Source: Candidatus Adlerbacteria bacterium RIFCSPHIGHO2_12_FULL_53_18 (lineage in GTDB: Bacteria > Patescibacteriota > Minisyncoccia > Phycocordibacterales > SBAW01). From it: a stretch of 43,214 nt of DNA. Below the pieces are notes generated by a model. That model saw only the letters and a program-made list of their open reading frames with translations. It ran no database searches and was not told where the DNA came from. Each line of letters starts with the position of its first letter. Position 1 is the first letter of the stretch. The stretch lies in NCBI GenBank assembly GCA_001775475.1, contig MEWW01000017.1, positions 1-43,214 on the forward strand. Reading direction: 5' to 3'. The position numbers and the translations under genes are program-made. Of the stretch, positions 1 to 6,413 are shown in pieces.

Positions 1-86
1 TCTGCCAGTACTGCGTGCTATCGGCGGCTATTACCGCTCTGCTGTTTGGCGTGGCACTTTGGCATGTACGCTCTAGCGGTACCTAG
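1..86 (+). CDS. C-terminal end of a membrane protein, possibly VKOR family (partial)
   Basis: An open frame enters from the left edge and stops with TAG at 84-86. The visible 27 residues begin CQYCVLSAA and continue as one hydrophobic helix ending in a short basic tail. A CxxC followed by a small-residue helix resembles the last segment of vitamin K epoxide reductase (VKOR) proteins, which reoxidise periplasmic thiol oxidoreductases. Only the tail is visible, so the family is a guess from one motif. Its last 14 nt overlap the end of the convergent gene on the minus strand. Confidence 0.4.
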   Translation, partial: CQYCVLSAAITALLFGVALWHVRSSGT

Positions 87-837
87 GTCTTCGCATGCGT
101 TTGTAGAGCCGCCAGAGGAAGTAAAAGAAGGCGATTGCCAGCACGGGGTAGAAAATACCCGCATTGTTCAACAACCACTTGAGTGCCGAAAATAGATAGA
201 GGAGCAGTGTTGCAACTAACCCCATCACCGTGCCTGCTATGCCGCTCGTCTCGGAGCTCTCGCCCGCGACTTCTCCCTGACCCGCTTTTGTTTTTGCCCA
301 CGCTTCACCTGTCTCAAGCGCTCTTACCCCTTTTTCTCGCAGTGAGTCTATCGTTCCAAATACCGGCGCCGCGGCGCTTGCTGCCTGAGGTGAGATGCCC
401 GCAATAGTTTCTTGTATCCCTTTGGAGGACTCGACGCTTGTCGATGCCGCGGCTTCTTCTTCAGTATCCGCTTCAGGCCGCTCCTCAATCACAAAGGTTG
501 CGCTCGCACTTTCCACAACCGTGCCGTCGCCGGCAGTAAGCTCGGCTGTCACAGAGTGCGAGCCCTTCGCAGGCTGCCACGAAACGGAAGTTGCCTCCGC
601 GCCGCCGGGCGGCAGAGTGACGGCGACAGCTCCTATCCGCACATCGCCGTCTTTAAACACCACTTCGCCCGCAAATGCAGCATCGCTGTCGTTCGTTACG
701 ATGGCATGAATAAACACCGTCTCGCCCTCGGTAACGGGGCTTTTGGAGAGAAACAGAGACTCTTTGGCAAAGCCGGCTGCACCCGCAGCAAGGGGAGTAA
801 TCAACAATAAACCAAGCAAAATAGATCTAAACCACAT
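73..837 (-). CDS. Secreted, membrane-anchored protein with CARDB-like domain
   Basis: 254 residues. An N-terminal signal peptide (about 1-20) is followed by a beta-rich region (about 25-120) with the look of a CARDB/Ig-like fold: a phrase of the type PVTEGETVFIHAIVTNDSD, then alternating beta strands. An acidic Ser/Ala/Glu-rich linker follows, then hydrophobic segments near 205-245 and a basic tail RLYKRMRRPRYR. The topology suggests an extracytoplasmic domain tethered by the C-terminus. The start lies 6 nt downstream of a TATAAT box, so the mRNA is probably leaderless. It is divergent from the CAP-domain gene with only 14 nt between the starts. Function unknown; surface adhesion or envelope structure is inference. 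Confidence 0.6.
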   Translation of the reverse strand: MWFRSILLGLLLITPLAAGAAGFAKESLFLSKSPVTEGETVFIHAIVTNDSDAAFAGEVVFKDGDVRIGAVAVTLPPGGAEATSVSWQPAKGSHSVTAELTAGDGTVVESASATFVIEERPEADTEEEAAASTSVESSKGIQETIAGISPQAASAAAPVFGTIDSLREKGVRALETGEAWAKTKAGQGEVAGESSETSGIAGTVMGLVATLLLYLFSALKWLLNNAGIFYPVLAIAFFYFLWRLYKRMRRPRYR

Positions 838-842
838 GCTAG

Positions 843-849
843 TATTATA
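843..849. promoter_or_regulatory. Shared symmetric -10 region between divergent genes
   Basis: The 11-mer AGTATTATACT (841-851) reads almost identically on both strands. On the minus strand it gives TATAAT (849-844), followed by 6 nt and the ATG of the gene ending at 73, which fits a leaderless start. On the plus strand a TATTAT/TATACT box lies 0-3 nt before the ATG at 852, so a plus-strand transcript would begin at or just inside that codon. Confidence 0.5.
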
Positions 850-851
850 CT

Positions 852-1898
852 ATGGACTTTTTTTGGGAAAGGCTGAGGGGATTATTCAGAAAAATACACG
901 GTTACGTTATCCCTACCAGACACAACGCGTATCGTCCCCGCCTTCTCCATACCTCCTGGCTCATCTTCTTTTTAGCGTTGATACTTACGTCCGAGGCGGT
1001 GCTTCTTACCAACGTTTTTGCGGGGCAGTCGGCGCGAGATTACCTTGCGGCAGTGCTGCCGCTCGACATTGTCGAGCTTACCAACCTTGAGCGAGGTTTT
1101 AACAATGTAGCGACCGTCAAGGAAAACTCGCAACTCACTGCCGCCGCCGAGGCCAAGGCGCGTGACATGGCAGAAAAAAGCTACTTTGCCCATACGGGTC
1201 CCGACGGCAAAGAGCCGTGGGCGTGGATTAACGAGGCCGGCTATCGCTACGGCGCCGCGGGAGAAAATCTGGCCGTGCGCTTTAACGAGTCTGCCGACGT
1301 AGTTGAAGCATGGATGGCTTCACCGGGCCATCGTGCCAATATGGTTAAACCTACATACTCGGAGATCGGTGTTGGCGTAGCACAGGGCGTATACAAGGGC
1401 GCGCCTGCGATGTTTGTGGTGCAGTACTTTGGCAGACCCTCAGCCGCTGCCACCGCGGCGCAAACCGCTGTGGTGCCTGCAGTGGAAGAGCAGTCGCCGC
1501 AGGTGTTGGGTGCCGCGGCCGAAGCGCAGGCTAAAGAAGATGCCGTTAAACTTGTCGCGGGCGTGGGTGCGGTCCCTACCGTGCAAGCGTTTAGTATCTT
1601 GGCCGGAGCCGCCGCGTTTATGATTGTTATAGTGCTTCTTACGTTTGTAGTAAATCCGCAGGTCCAGCCGGTCGACCTCCTGCTTGGCGGCGGAGGTGTT
1701 GCTGTGGTTGCCGTGGCACTGCTTATACTCAACTTTTCGTTTGTCGGGCCGGTTATCAACACGCCGCAGGCGGCGAGTGTTATCGGTGCCACACAGCCCG
1801 GCGTTCTTGTTGGCGAGGACGGCGCGTTTACTCCTCTCGAAAATGAGGGGATAGAGGACTTGCCTCCGGCAGACACGGAGGGTACGCTAAACTCATGA
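852..1898 (+). CDS. CAP-domain (SCP/PR-1/YkwD-like) membrane protein
   Basis: 348 residues. A basic cytoplasmic N-terminus is followed by a transmembrane helix (about 35-57) and then a CAP domain (about 72-195). The domain shows the family order NLERG, AEAKARDMAEKSYFAHTGPDG, GENLA, VVEAWMASPGHRANM and a terminal VVQYFG strand. Two more hydrophobic helices follow (about 242-266 and 272-300), then an acidic tail. CAP domains in bacteria are extracytoplasmic; their biochemical role is usually unknown, with matrix or peptide interactions proposed. It overlaps the next gene by ATGA, so the two are translationally coupled. Start uncertain: the promoter box abuts the chosen ATG. Confidence 0.8.
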   Translation: MDFFWERLRGLFRKIHGYVIPTRHNAYRPRLLHTSWLIFFLALILTSEAVLLTNVFAGQSARDYLAAVLPLDIVELTNLERGFNNVATVKENSQLTAAAEAKARDMAEKSYFAHTGPDGKEPWAWINEAGYRYGAAGENLAVRFNESADVVEAWMASPGHRANMVKPTYSEIGVGVAQGVYKGAPAMFVVQYFGRPSAAATAAQTAVVPAVEEQSPQVLGAAAEAQAKEDAVKLVAGVGAVPTVQAFSILAGAAAFMIVIVLLTFVVNPQVQPVDLLLGGGGVAVVAVALLILNFSFVGPVINTPQAASVIGATQPGVLVGEDGAFTPLENEGIEDLPPADTEGTLNS

Positions 1899-2350
1899 GT
1901 AACAAACAATTTACGGCAGGAGTGGCGGTGGTAGCGGCGGTCGCGGTCGTACTTCTCTTTTTTGTGTTTGGCAATCCGTTTGCAGCGGTCGAGCAAGGGC
2001 TCACGGCAAATACGATAGGCAGCGTGGGGGGCCAGCTCCTCGTACAGGACGAGGTTGTTGGTACCGGAGCGGAGGCCTCGATAGGCAGCATCGTCTCAGT
2101 GCACTACACCGGCATGTTTCAGGACGGTGCGGTGTTTGACAGCTCGGAGGGCGGTCAGCCGTTCCAGTTTGTGATAGGGGCGGGGCAGGTGATACCGGGG
2201 TGGGACCAGGGCCTGCAGGGTATGAGGGTCGGCGGTACGCGGCTCCTTGTTATCCCGCCCGACCTCGCTTACGGTGCACAAGGCTACGGACCGATACCGC
2301 CAAACGCAACACTCGTATTTGAAGTTGAGTTGATTGCTATTGAAGAGTAA
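1895..2350 (+). CDS. Membrane-anchored FKBP-type peptidyl-prolyl isomerase
   Basis: 151 residues. An N-terminal membrane anchor (about 8-30) is followed by one FKBP domain (about 48-150). Family features include VHYTG, the DGAVFDSS turn, the substrate-pocket segment FVIGAGQVIPGWDQGLQGM, a GGTRLLVIPPDLAYG loop and the final strand LVFEVELIAI. FKBPs catalyse cis-trans isomerisation of Xaa-Pro bonds; the anchor places this one outside the membrane, where it would assist folding of secreted proteins. Its start overlaps the stop of the CAP-domain gene (ATGA). TAA stop at 2348-2350, 20 nt before tgt. Confidence 0.9.
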   Translation: MSNKQFTAGVAVVAAVAVVLLFFVFGNPFAAVEQGLTANTIGSVGGQLLVQDEVVGTGAEASIGSIVSVHYTGMFQDGAVFDSSEGGQPFQFVIGAGQVIPGWDQGLQGMRVGGTRLLVIPPDLAYGAQGYGPIPPNATLVFEVELIAIEE

Positions 2351-2369
2351 CGAAGGCACACTTCGTCCG

Positions 2370-3623
2370 ATGCGTCCGATTTCGTTTGAGATAACAAAAA
2401 GTGCCGGCCCGCTCTCTAGGGCCGGTGTTTTGTACACTCCGCATGGGGCTATCGAGACGCCTGCGTTTGTGGCCGTTGCCACCAAAGCCAACGTCAAAGG
2501 AGTACCTTCAACCGCGTTTCAGGCGCTTGGCGTACAAGGGATAATTGCCAACACCTACCACCTCTACCTCTCCGGGCTCGAGGCTATTGAAAAAGCCGGC
2601 GGGGTGGGGAAGTTTATGGCTTTTAGCGGCCCCACCATGACCGACTCGGGGGGATTCCAGGTATTTTCGCTGGGAGTGGGGTTTGGCAAAAAAATATCAA
2701 AGTTCCTTCCGGAGGAGAACCCTTTTCTCCGGAGAGATGAACGGCACTCCTCCGAAAAGGGTTCTCCTCCTCCAGCAGTTTGGGATGAGGATTTGGCAAC
2801 AAGCCATGGCAAGCTCGCAATTATAGATGAAGAAGGAGTTTCCTTTACCTCTCACCTCGATGGCACCCTGCATCGCTTTACCCCCGAGCGCTCAGTTGAA
2901 ATACAACACCAGCTTGGCGCCGACATTATTTTTGCCTTCGACGAGTGCACCGCCCCCGATGCCGAGTACGACTACCAAAAAGAGGCGATGGACCGGACGC
3001 ACCGGTGGGCGGAGCGCTCTCTCAAAGCGCACCGACAGAACGTACAGAAAAACAATGAACAAGGAATCTACGGCATCGTACAAGGAGGGCGGTATGCCGA
3101 CTTGCGTGTGCAAAGTGCCAAAGAAATTGCGGGGATGGACTTTGACGGCTTTGGCATTGGTGGTTCTTTCAGCAAACAGGATATTTTAGGGATTTTAGAT
3201 AAGGTCAACAACGAACTACCAAAAGAAAAGCCGCGGCATTTGCTTGGCATCGGCGAGCCCGAAGATATTTTTATCGGCGTTGCCGCAGGCTGTGATACGT
3301 TTGACTGTGTCTTGCCAACTCGCAACGGCCGCACGGGCGGCATCTATACGCGCGGGGGTAAGATTCAAATTCCAAACGCCGAGTACAGAGAAGACTTTTT
3401 GCCGCTCGACAAAGGCTGCGGGTGTCCAGTATGCCAGACGTACACCCGCGCCTACGTTCACCACCTTTTTCGCACCAAAGAGTTGCTCGGGCCCGTGCTT
3501 GCCAGCCAGCACAACCTCTACTTTTTGACCAACCTCGCCAAACAGATTCGTAATGCGCTCCTTGACGGAACATTCGAAAAGTTTCGGGATGATTTTTTGG
3601 CAAAGTATCGGTTGACGAAGTAG
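2370..3623 (+). CDS. tgt: tRNA-guanine transglycosylase
   Basis: 417 residues from ATG 2370; an upstream in-frame TTG at 2334 would overlap the FKBP gene and is less likely. The enzyme exchanges G34 of GUN anticodons for a 7-deazaguanine precursor in queuosine synthesis. The sequence shows NTYHLYL, DSGGFQVFSL (active-site Asp), IVQGG, the nucleophile region FDCVLPTRNGRTG and the zinc site CGCPVC with a later His (SQHNLYF). Between DSGGFQVFSL and VSFTSHLDG there is an extra stretch of roughly 40 residues (about 107-147), encoded partly by a palindromic element at 2711-2770 whose core is also found in uvrC. A 196-nt structured spacer with a terminator separates it from uvrB. Confidence 0.95.
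   Translation: MRPISFEITKSAGPLSRAGVLYTPHGAIETPAFVAVATKANVKGVPSTAFQALGVQGIIANTYHLYLSGLEAIEKAGGVGKFMAFSGPTMTDSGGFQVFSLGVGFGKKISKFLPEENPFLRRDERHSSEKGSPPPAVWDEDLATSHGKLAIIDEEGVSFTSHLDGTLHRFTPERSVEIQHQLGADIIFAFDECTAPDAEYDYQKEAMDRTHRWAERSLKAHRQNVQKNNEQGIYGIVQGGRYADLRVQSAKEIAGMDFDGFGIGGSFSKQDILGILDKVNNELPKEKPRHLLGIGEPEDIFIGVAAGCDTFDCVLPTRNGRTGGIYTRGGKIQIPNAEYREDFLPLDKGCGCPVCQTYTRAYVHHLFRTKELLGPVLASQHNLYFLTNLAKQIRNALLDGTFEKFRDDFLAKYRLTK
2711..2770. repeat. In-frame palindromic element, copy 1 (inside tgt)
   Basis: Perfect 17-bp inverted arms at 2711-2727 and 2754-2770 flank a core, GAGATGAACGGCACTCC (2734-2750). The same core with two substitutions occurs in uvrC at 9768-9784 on a different, also self-complementary, stem. 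Both copies are read in the same codon phase: here LRRDERHSSEK, in uvrC LRGDKRHPFAK. The element sits at a variable surface position of Tgt and keeps the frame open. Confidence 0.75.
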
Positions 3624-3645
3624 GGTATGAGGCTATAGTGAAGAA

Positions 3646-3699
3646 GTTGGCTGATCTTTGATTCGGTTTTTCCTCCCTCCGGGTTGGAGGTTAGCCGAC
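3646..3699 (+). other. Paired stem in the tgt-uvrB spacer
   Basis: GTTGGCT (3646-3652) can pair with AGCCGAC (3693-3699, one G-U pair), enclosing a smaller hairpin built from CCTCC and GGAGG. A second stem, TTGCCG/CGGCAA, lies at about 3720-3745, before the terminator. The 196-nt spacer between tgt and uvrB therefore looks structured, but I recognise no known RNA family in it. Confidence 0.35.
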
Positions 3700-3750
3700 T
3701 GTTCCCCTCTGGAAGGTGTTTGCCGTTCAGGTTGTTGACGCGGCAAGAAC

Positions 3751-3799
3751 TGCCGGGTTTCACTTCGCGCGTTGCGATTTGGACCCGGCAACTTTTTTT
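3751..3799 (+). terminator. Rho-independent terminator after tgt
   Basis: TGCCGGGT (3751-3758) pairs perfectly with ACCCGGCA (3783-3790); an inner TCGC/GCGA stem lies within the loop, and the tail is a run of seven T (3793-3799). It ends transcription just before the uvrB promoter. Confidence 0.75.
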
Positions 3800-3804
3800 A
3801 AATC

Positions 3805-3813
3805 TGCTAAAGT
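3805..3813 (+). promoter_or_regulatory. Extended -10 promoter of uvrB
   Basis: TGCTAAAGT lies exactly 6 nt before the GTG at 3820, predicting transcription start at or next to the start codon (leaderless mRNA). The same nonamer occurs at 27951-27959. Confidence 0.6.
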
Positions 3814-3819
3814 AACCGG

Positions 3820-5844
3820 GTGGCCGATTTTAAAATCAAATCAAAGTACAAGCCCGCCGGCGACCAACCGAAGGCTATTTCAGCTTTAGTTAAGGGTCTT
3901 AAGGCGGGGGAGCGCCACCAAACCCTGCTCGGCGTCACCGGCTCCGGTAAGACCTTTACCGTTGCCAATGTTATAGAGGCGCTGCAGCGGCCGACCCTGG
4001 TTATCGCCCACAACAAAACGCTTGCGGCGCAGCTGGCGCAGGAGTATCGCGAGTTTTTCCCCGATGCGGCGGTGCACTACTTTGTCTCCTACTACGACTA
4101 CTACCAACCAGAAGCCTATATTCCGCACAGCGATACCTATGTTGAAAAAGAAGCGCAGATAAACGAAGAAATTGAGCGCCTGCGCCATGCCTCTACCCAA
4201 GCGCTCTTAACGCGTAAGGATGTGATTGTAGTCGCGTCGGTCTCGTGCATCTACGGCCTCGGCAACCCGGCAGAGTATGCTAAGTACCTGGTTGAGCTTA
4301 AGGTAGGGCAGAAGAAAAACCGCGCCGAGCTTATCCGCGAGCTTATCCATTTGTATTTTACGCGCACGACTGCCGATCTAACGCCGGGCGAGTTTAGAGC
4401 GCTCGGCAACTCGGTCGAAATACAGCCCGCCGGCGAGCGTGTGATCTACCGGATTGAGTTTGAAGGAGAAACAATTGCGAAAATCAGGATTATAGATGCG
4501 ATTACGCGGGTGGAGCGGGAGGAGAAGCAGTCGCTCACCCTATTCCCCGGCAAACACTACGTGACGCCGGAAGACGAAACGAAGCGCGCGATGGGGGAGA
4601 TTAAGCACGAACTTAAAGAGCAGTTGCTGAAGTTTGAACGGCAGGGCAAGGTGCTGGAGGCCGAGCGGCTCAAGCGTCGCACCAACCACGACCTGGCACT
4701 TATACGCGAGCTTGGCTACTGCAACGGGATAGAAAACTACTCAAGACACTTCGACGGTAGAGCGCCCGGCGAGCCCGCGTATTCGCTTTTAGACTACTTC
4801 CCGAAAGACTTTTTGACTATCATAGACGAGAGCCACGTCACCGTGCCGCAGATAGGCGGTATGTATGCTGGCGACCGCGCGCGCAAGGAAAATCTGATTG
4901 AGTACGGCTTCCGCCTGCCTTCTGCGGTCGACAATCGGCCGCTCATGTTCGAAGAGTTTGAAAAAAAAGTCGGGCAGGTTATATACACTTCTGCGACTCC
5001 GGGGCCTTATGAACGCGAAAAATCGGGCAAGCATATCGTCGAGCAGATTATCCGCCCGACCGGCCTGGTTGACCCACAAATAGATGTACGGCCTGTCATA
5101 GGCAAAGACGGCGTGAAAAGCCAGGTCGAAGACGTACTTGAGGAAGCGACAAGTACCATAGACCGTGGCGCGCGAGTGCTTATTACGACCCTCACCAAAA
5201 AAATGGCCGAAGACTTATCAGAGTTTCTTAAAGACCGGGGCTACAAAGCAGCCTATCTCCACAGCGACATTGAGACCCTGGAGCGGATTACAACTTTAAC
5301 CGACCTGCGTAAGGGTACGTACGACGTGTTGGTGGGCGTTAACCTCCTGCGAGAGGGGCTGGACTTGCCGGAGGTGGAGCTGGTGGCGATTTTAGACGCC
5401 GACAAAGAGGGCTTTTTGCGCAGCGAGGTGTCCCTGATACAAACTATTGGCCGCGCGGCGCGCAACGTGGCGGGGCGAGTCATCCTTTATGCCGACCAGG
5501 AAACGCCCTCGCTTAAAAAGGCGGTCGGGGAGACCAACCGACGCCGCGCGGTGCAGGTTGCCTACAACAAAGAGCACGGCATCACGCCACAAACTATAAA
5601 GAAGAACATCAAAGACATTACCGAAGAGCTCCGGAGCGAACACGGCAAGGCGGTGCAAGAGATGATTACGATTGAGCAGAAGCTCTACAAAGAAAACCCG
5701 CGCAAATTCTTGAGCGAAAAACGCACCCAGATGGCCGAGGCGGTCAAAAACCTCGACTTCGAAACTGCAGCTTTAATCCGTGATGAAATTTATGCTCTGA
5801 CGGGAAGGGAAAAGAAGAAAACCGCTAGTAGACGCGCTAAATAA
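3820..5844 (+). CDS. uvrB: Excinuclease ABC subunit B
   Basis: 674 residues, GTG start. UvrB is the damage-verifying helicase-like subunit of nucleotide excision repair; it is loaded by UvrA and then recruits UvrC. Visible features are Walker A GVTGSGKT (38-45), the beta-hairpin motif YYDYYQPEAY (about 91-100) that inserts between DNA strands, a DESH Walker B box, TSATPGPYE, QTIGRAARN (motif VI) and a C-terminal UVR motif (LDFETAALIRDEIYALT) that contacts UvrC. Length is typical of the family. The GTG is supported by the TGCTAAAGT box 6 nt upstream. uvrA and uvrC follow within 5 kb, an unusually compact grouping. Confidence 0.98.
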   Translation: MADFKIKSKYKPAGDQPKAISALVKGLKAGERHQTLLGVTGSGKTFTVANVIEALQRPTLVIAHNKTLAAQLAQEYREFFPDAAVHYFVSYYDYYQPEAYIPHSDTYVEKEAQINEEIERLRHASTQALLTRKDVIVVASVSCIYGLGNPAEYAKYLVELKVGQKKNRAELIRELIHLYFTRTTADLTPGEFRALGNSVEIQPAGERVIYRIEFEGETIAKIRIIDAITRVEREEKQSLTLFPGKHYVTPEDETKRAMGEIKHELKEQLLKFERQGKVLEAERLKRRTNHDLALIRELGYCNGIENYSRHFDGRAPGEPAYSLLDYFPKDFLTIIDESHVTVPQIGGMYAGDRARKENLIEYGFRLPSAVDNRPLMFEEFEKKVGQVIYTSATPGPYEREKSGKHIVEQIIRPTGLVDPQIDVRPVIGKDGVKSQVEDVLEEATSTIDRGARVLITTLTKKMAEDLSEFLKDRGYKAAYLHSDIETLERITTLTDLRKGTYDVLVGVNLLREGLDLPEVELVAILDADKEGFLRSEVSLIQTIGRAARNVAGRVILYADQETPSLKKAVGETNRRRAVQVAYNKEHGITPQTIKKNIKDITEELRSEHGKAVQEMITIEQKLYKENPRKFLSEKRTQMAEAVKNLDFETAALIRDEIYALTGREKKKTASRRAK

Positions 5845-5874
5845 TTTTAGCTACTCTACATTTTTGGCTAATGG

Positions 5875-5910
5875 CTCCGGGCGGCGCGGCAGCTGCCCGG
5901 AGATTTTTTA
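5875..5910 (+). terminator. Rho-independent terminator after uvrB
   Basis: CTCCGGGC (5875-5882) pairs with GCCCGGAG (5895-5902) and is followed by ATTTTTTAT. Confidence 0.8.
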
Positions 5911-5919
5911 TGCTATTAT
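5911..5919 (+). promoter_or_regulatory. Extended -10 promoter of the nucleotidyltransferase gene
   Basis: TGCTATTAT directly follows the uvrB terminator. The start codon at 5953 is 33 nt downstream and has a weak Shine-Dalgarno (AGGG), so this transcript has a short leader, unlike its neighbours. Confidence 0.45.
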
Positions 5920-5952
5920 TAGATAAACAAATCAATACATTTTTTAGGGACT

Positions 5953-6393
5953 ATGATACCAAAAAAAATCGTAGCAGTGTCAGGAGGTTTTGATCCTATA
6001 CATATTGGGCACGTACGCATGCTTGAAGAGGCCAAAAAGCTCGGCGACGAGCTTGTGGTTATACTCAACAACGACCACTGGCTTGTAAACAAAAAGGGTT
6101 TTGCGTTTATGCCGGAGCATGAGCGCAAGGAGGTGATAGAGGCAATTAAACATGTCGATCGCGTTATAATTTCTGACCATACGCTCGGCGATGAAGACCG
6201 CAGCGTTTGCCGTATCTTGCGCGACCTTAGACCCCATATTTTTGCAAACGGAGGCGACCGCAAACCAGATGGCGACCCGGTGCCTGAGGTAATGCTTTGT
6301 GAAGAACTTGGCATTGAGATGATTTATAACGTAGGTCGCGACGGCAAGGTGCAGTCGAGCTCGTGGCTCACCGAGCGCGTGAAGAAAAAGTAG
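5953..6393 (+). CDS. Cytidylyltransferase-family nucleotidyltransferase
   Basis: 146 residues, single domain. The N-terminal GGFDPIHIGHVRML carries the HxGH nucleotide-binding motif of the cytidylyltransferase superfamily; KHVDRVIIS and a C-terminal SSSWL (a variant of the ISSTRIR-like motif) follow. The NGGDR phrase replaces the GDD(W/K) of glycerol-3-phosphate cytidylyltransferases and is closer to heptose-1-phosphate adenylyltransferases (RfaE/HldE C-terminal domain). It would activate a phosphorylated sugar or polyol with CTP or ATP for envelope synthesis. Exact substrate unknown. Confidence 0.75.
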   Translation: MIPKKIVAVSGGFDPIHIGHVRMLEEAKKLGDELVVILNNDHWLVNKKGFAFMPEHERKEVIEAIKHVDRVIISDHTLGDEDRSVCRILRDLRPHIFANGGDRKPDGDPVPEVMLCEELGIEMIYNVGRDGKVQSSSWLTERVKKK

Positions 6394-6398
6394 TTTTG

Positions 6399-6407
6399 TG
6401 CTATATT
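6399..6407 (+). promoter_or_regulatory. Extended -10 promoter of uvrA
   Basis: TGCTATATT is followed by exactly 6 nt and then GTG 6414, the same geometry as uvrB. A CCCCC/GGGGG hairpin lies at about 6425-6446, between the GTG and the alternative ATG at 6462. Confidence 0.55.
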
Positions 6408-6413
6408 TAAGTT

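Noticed and set aside
2334-2369. A longer Tgt starting at TTG 2334.
   Set aside because: It overlaps the end of the FKBP gene, lacks a ribosome-binding site and adds residues not seen in the family.
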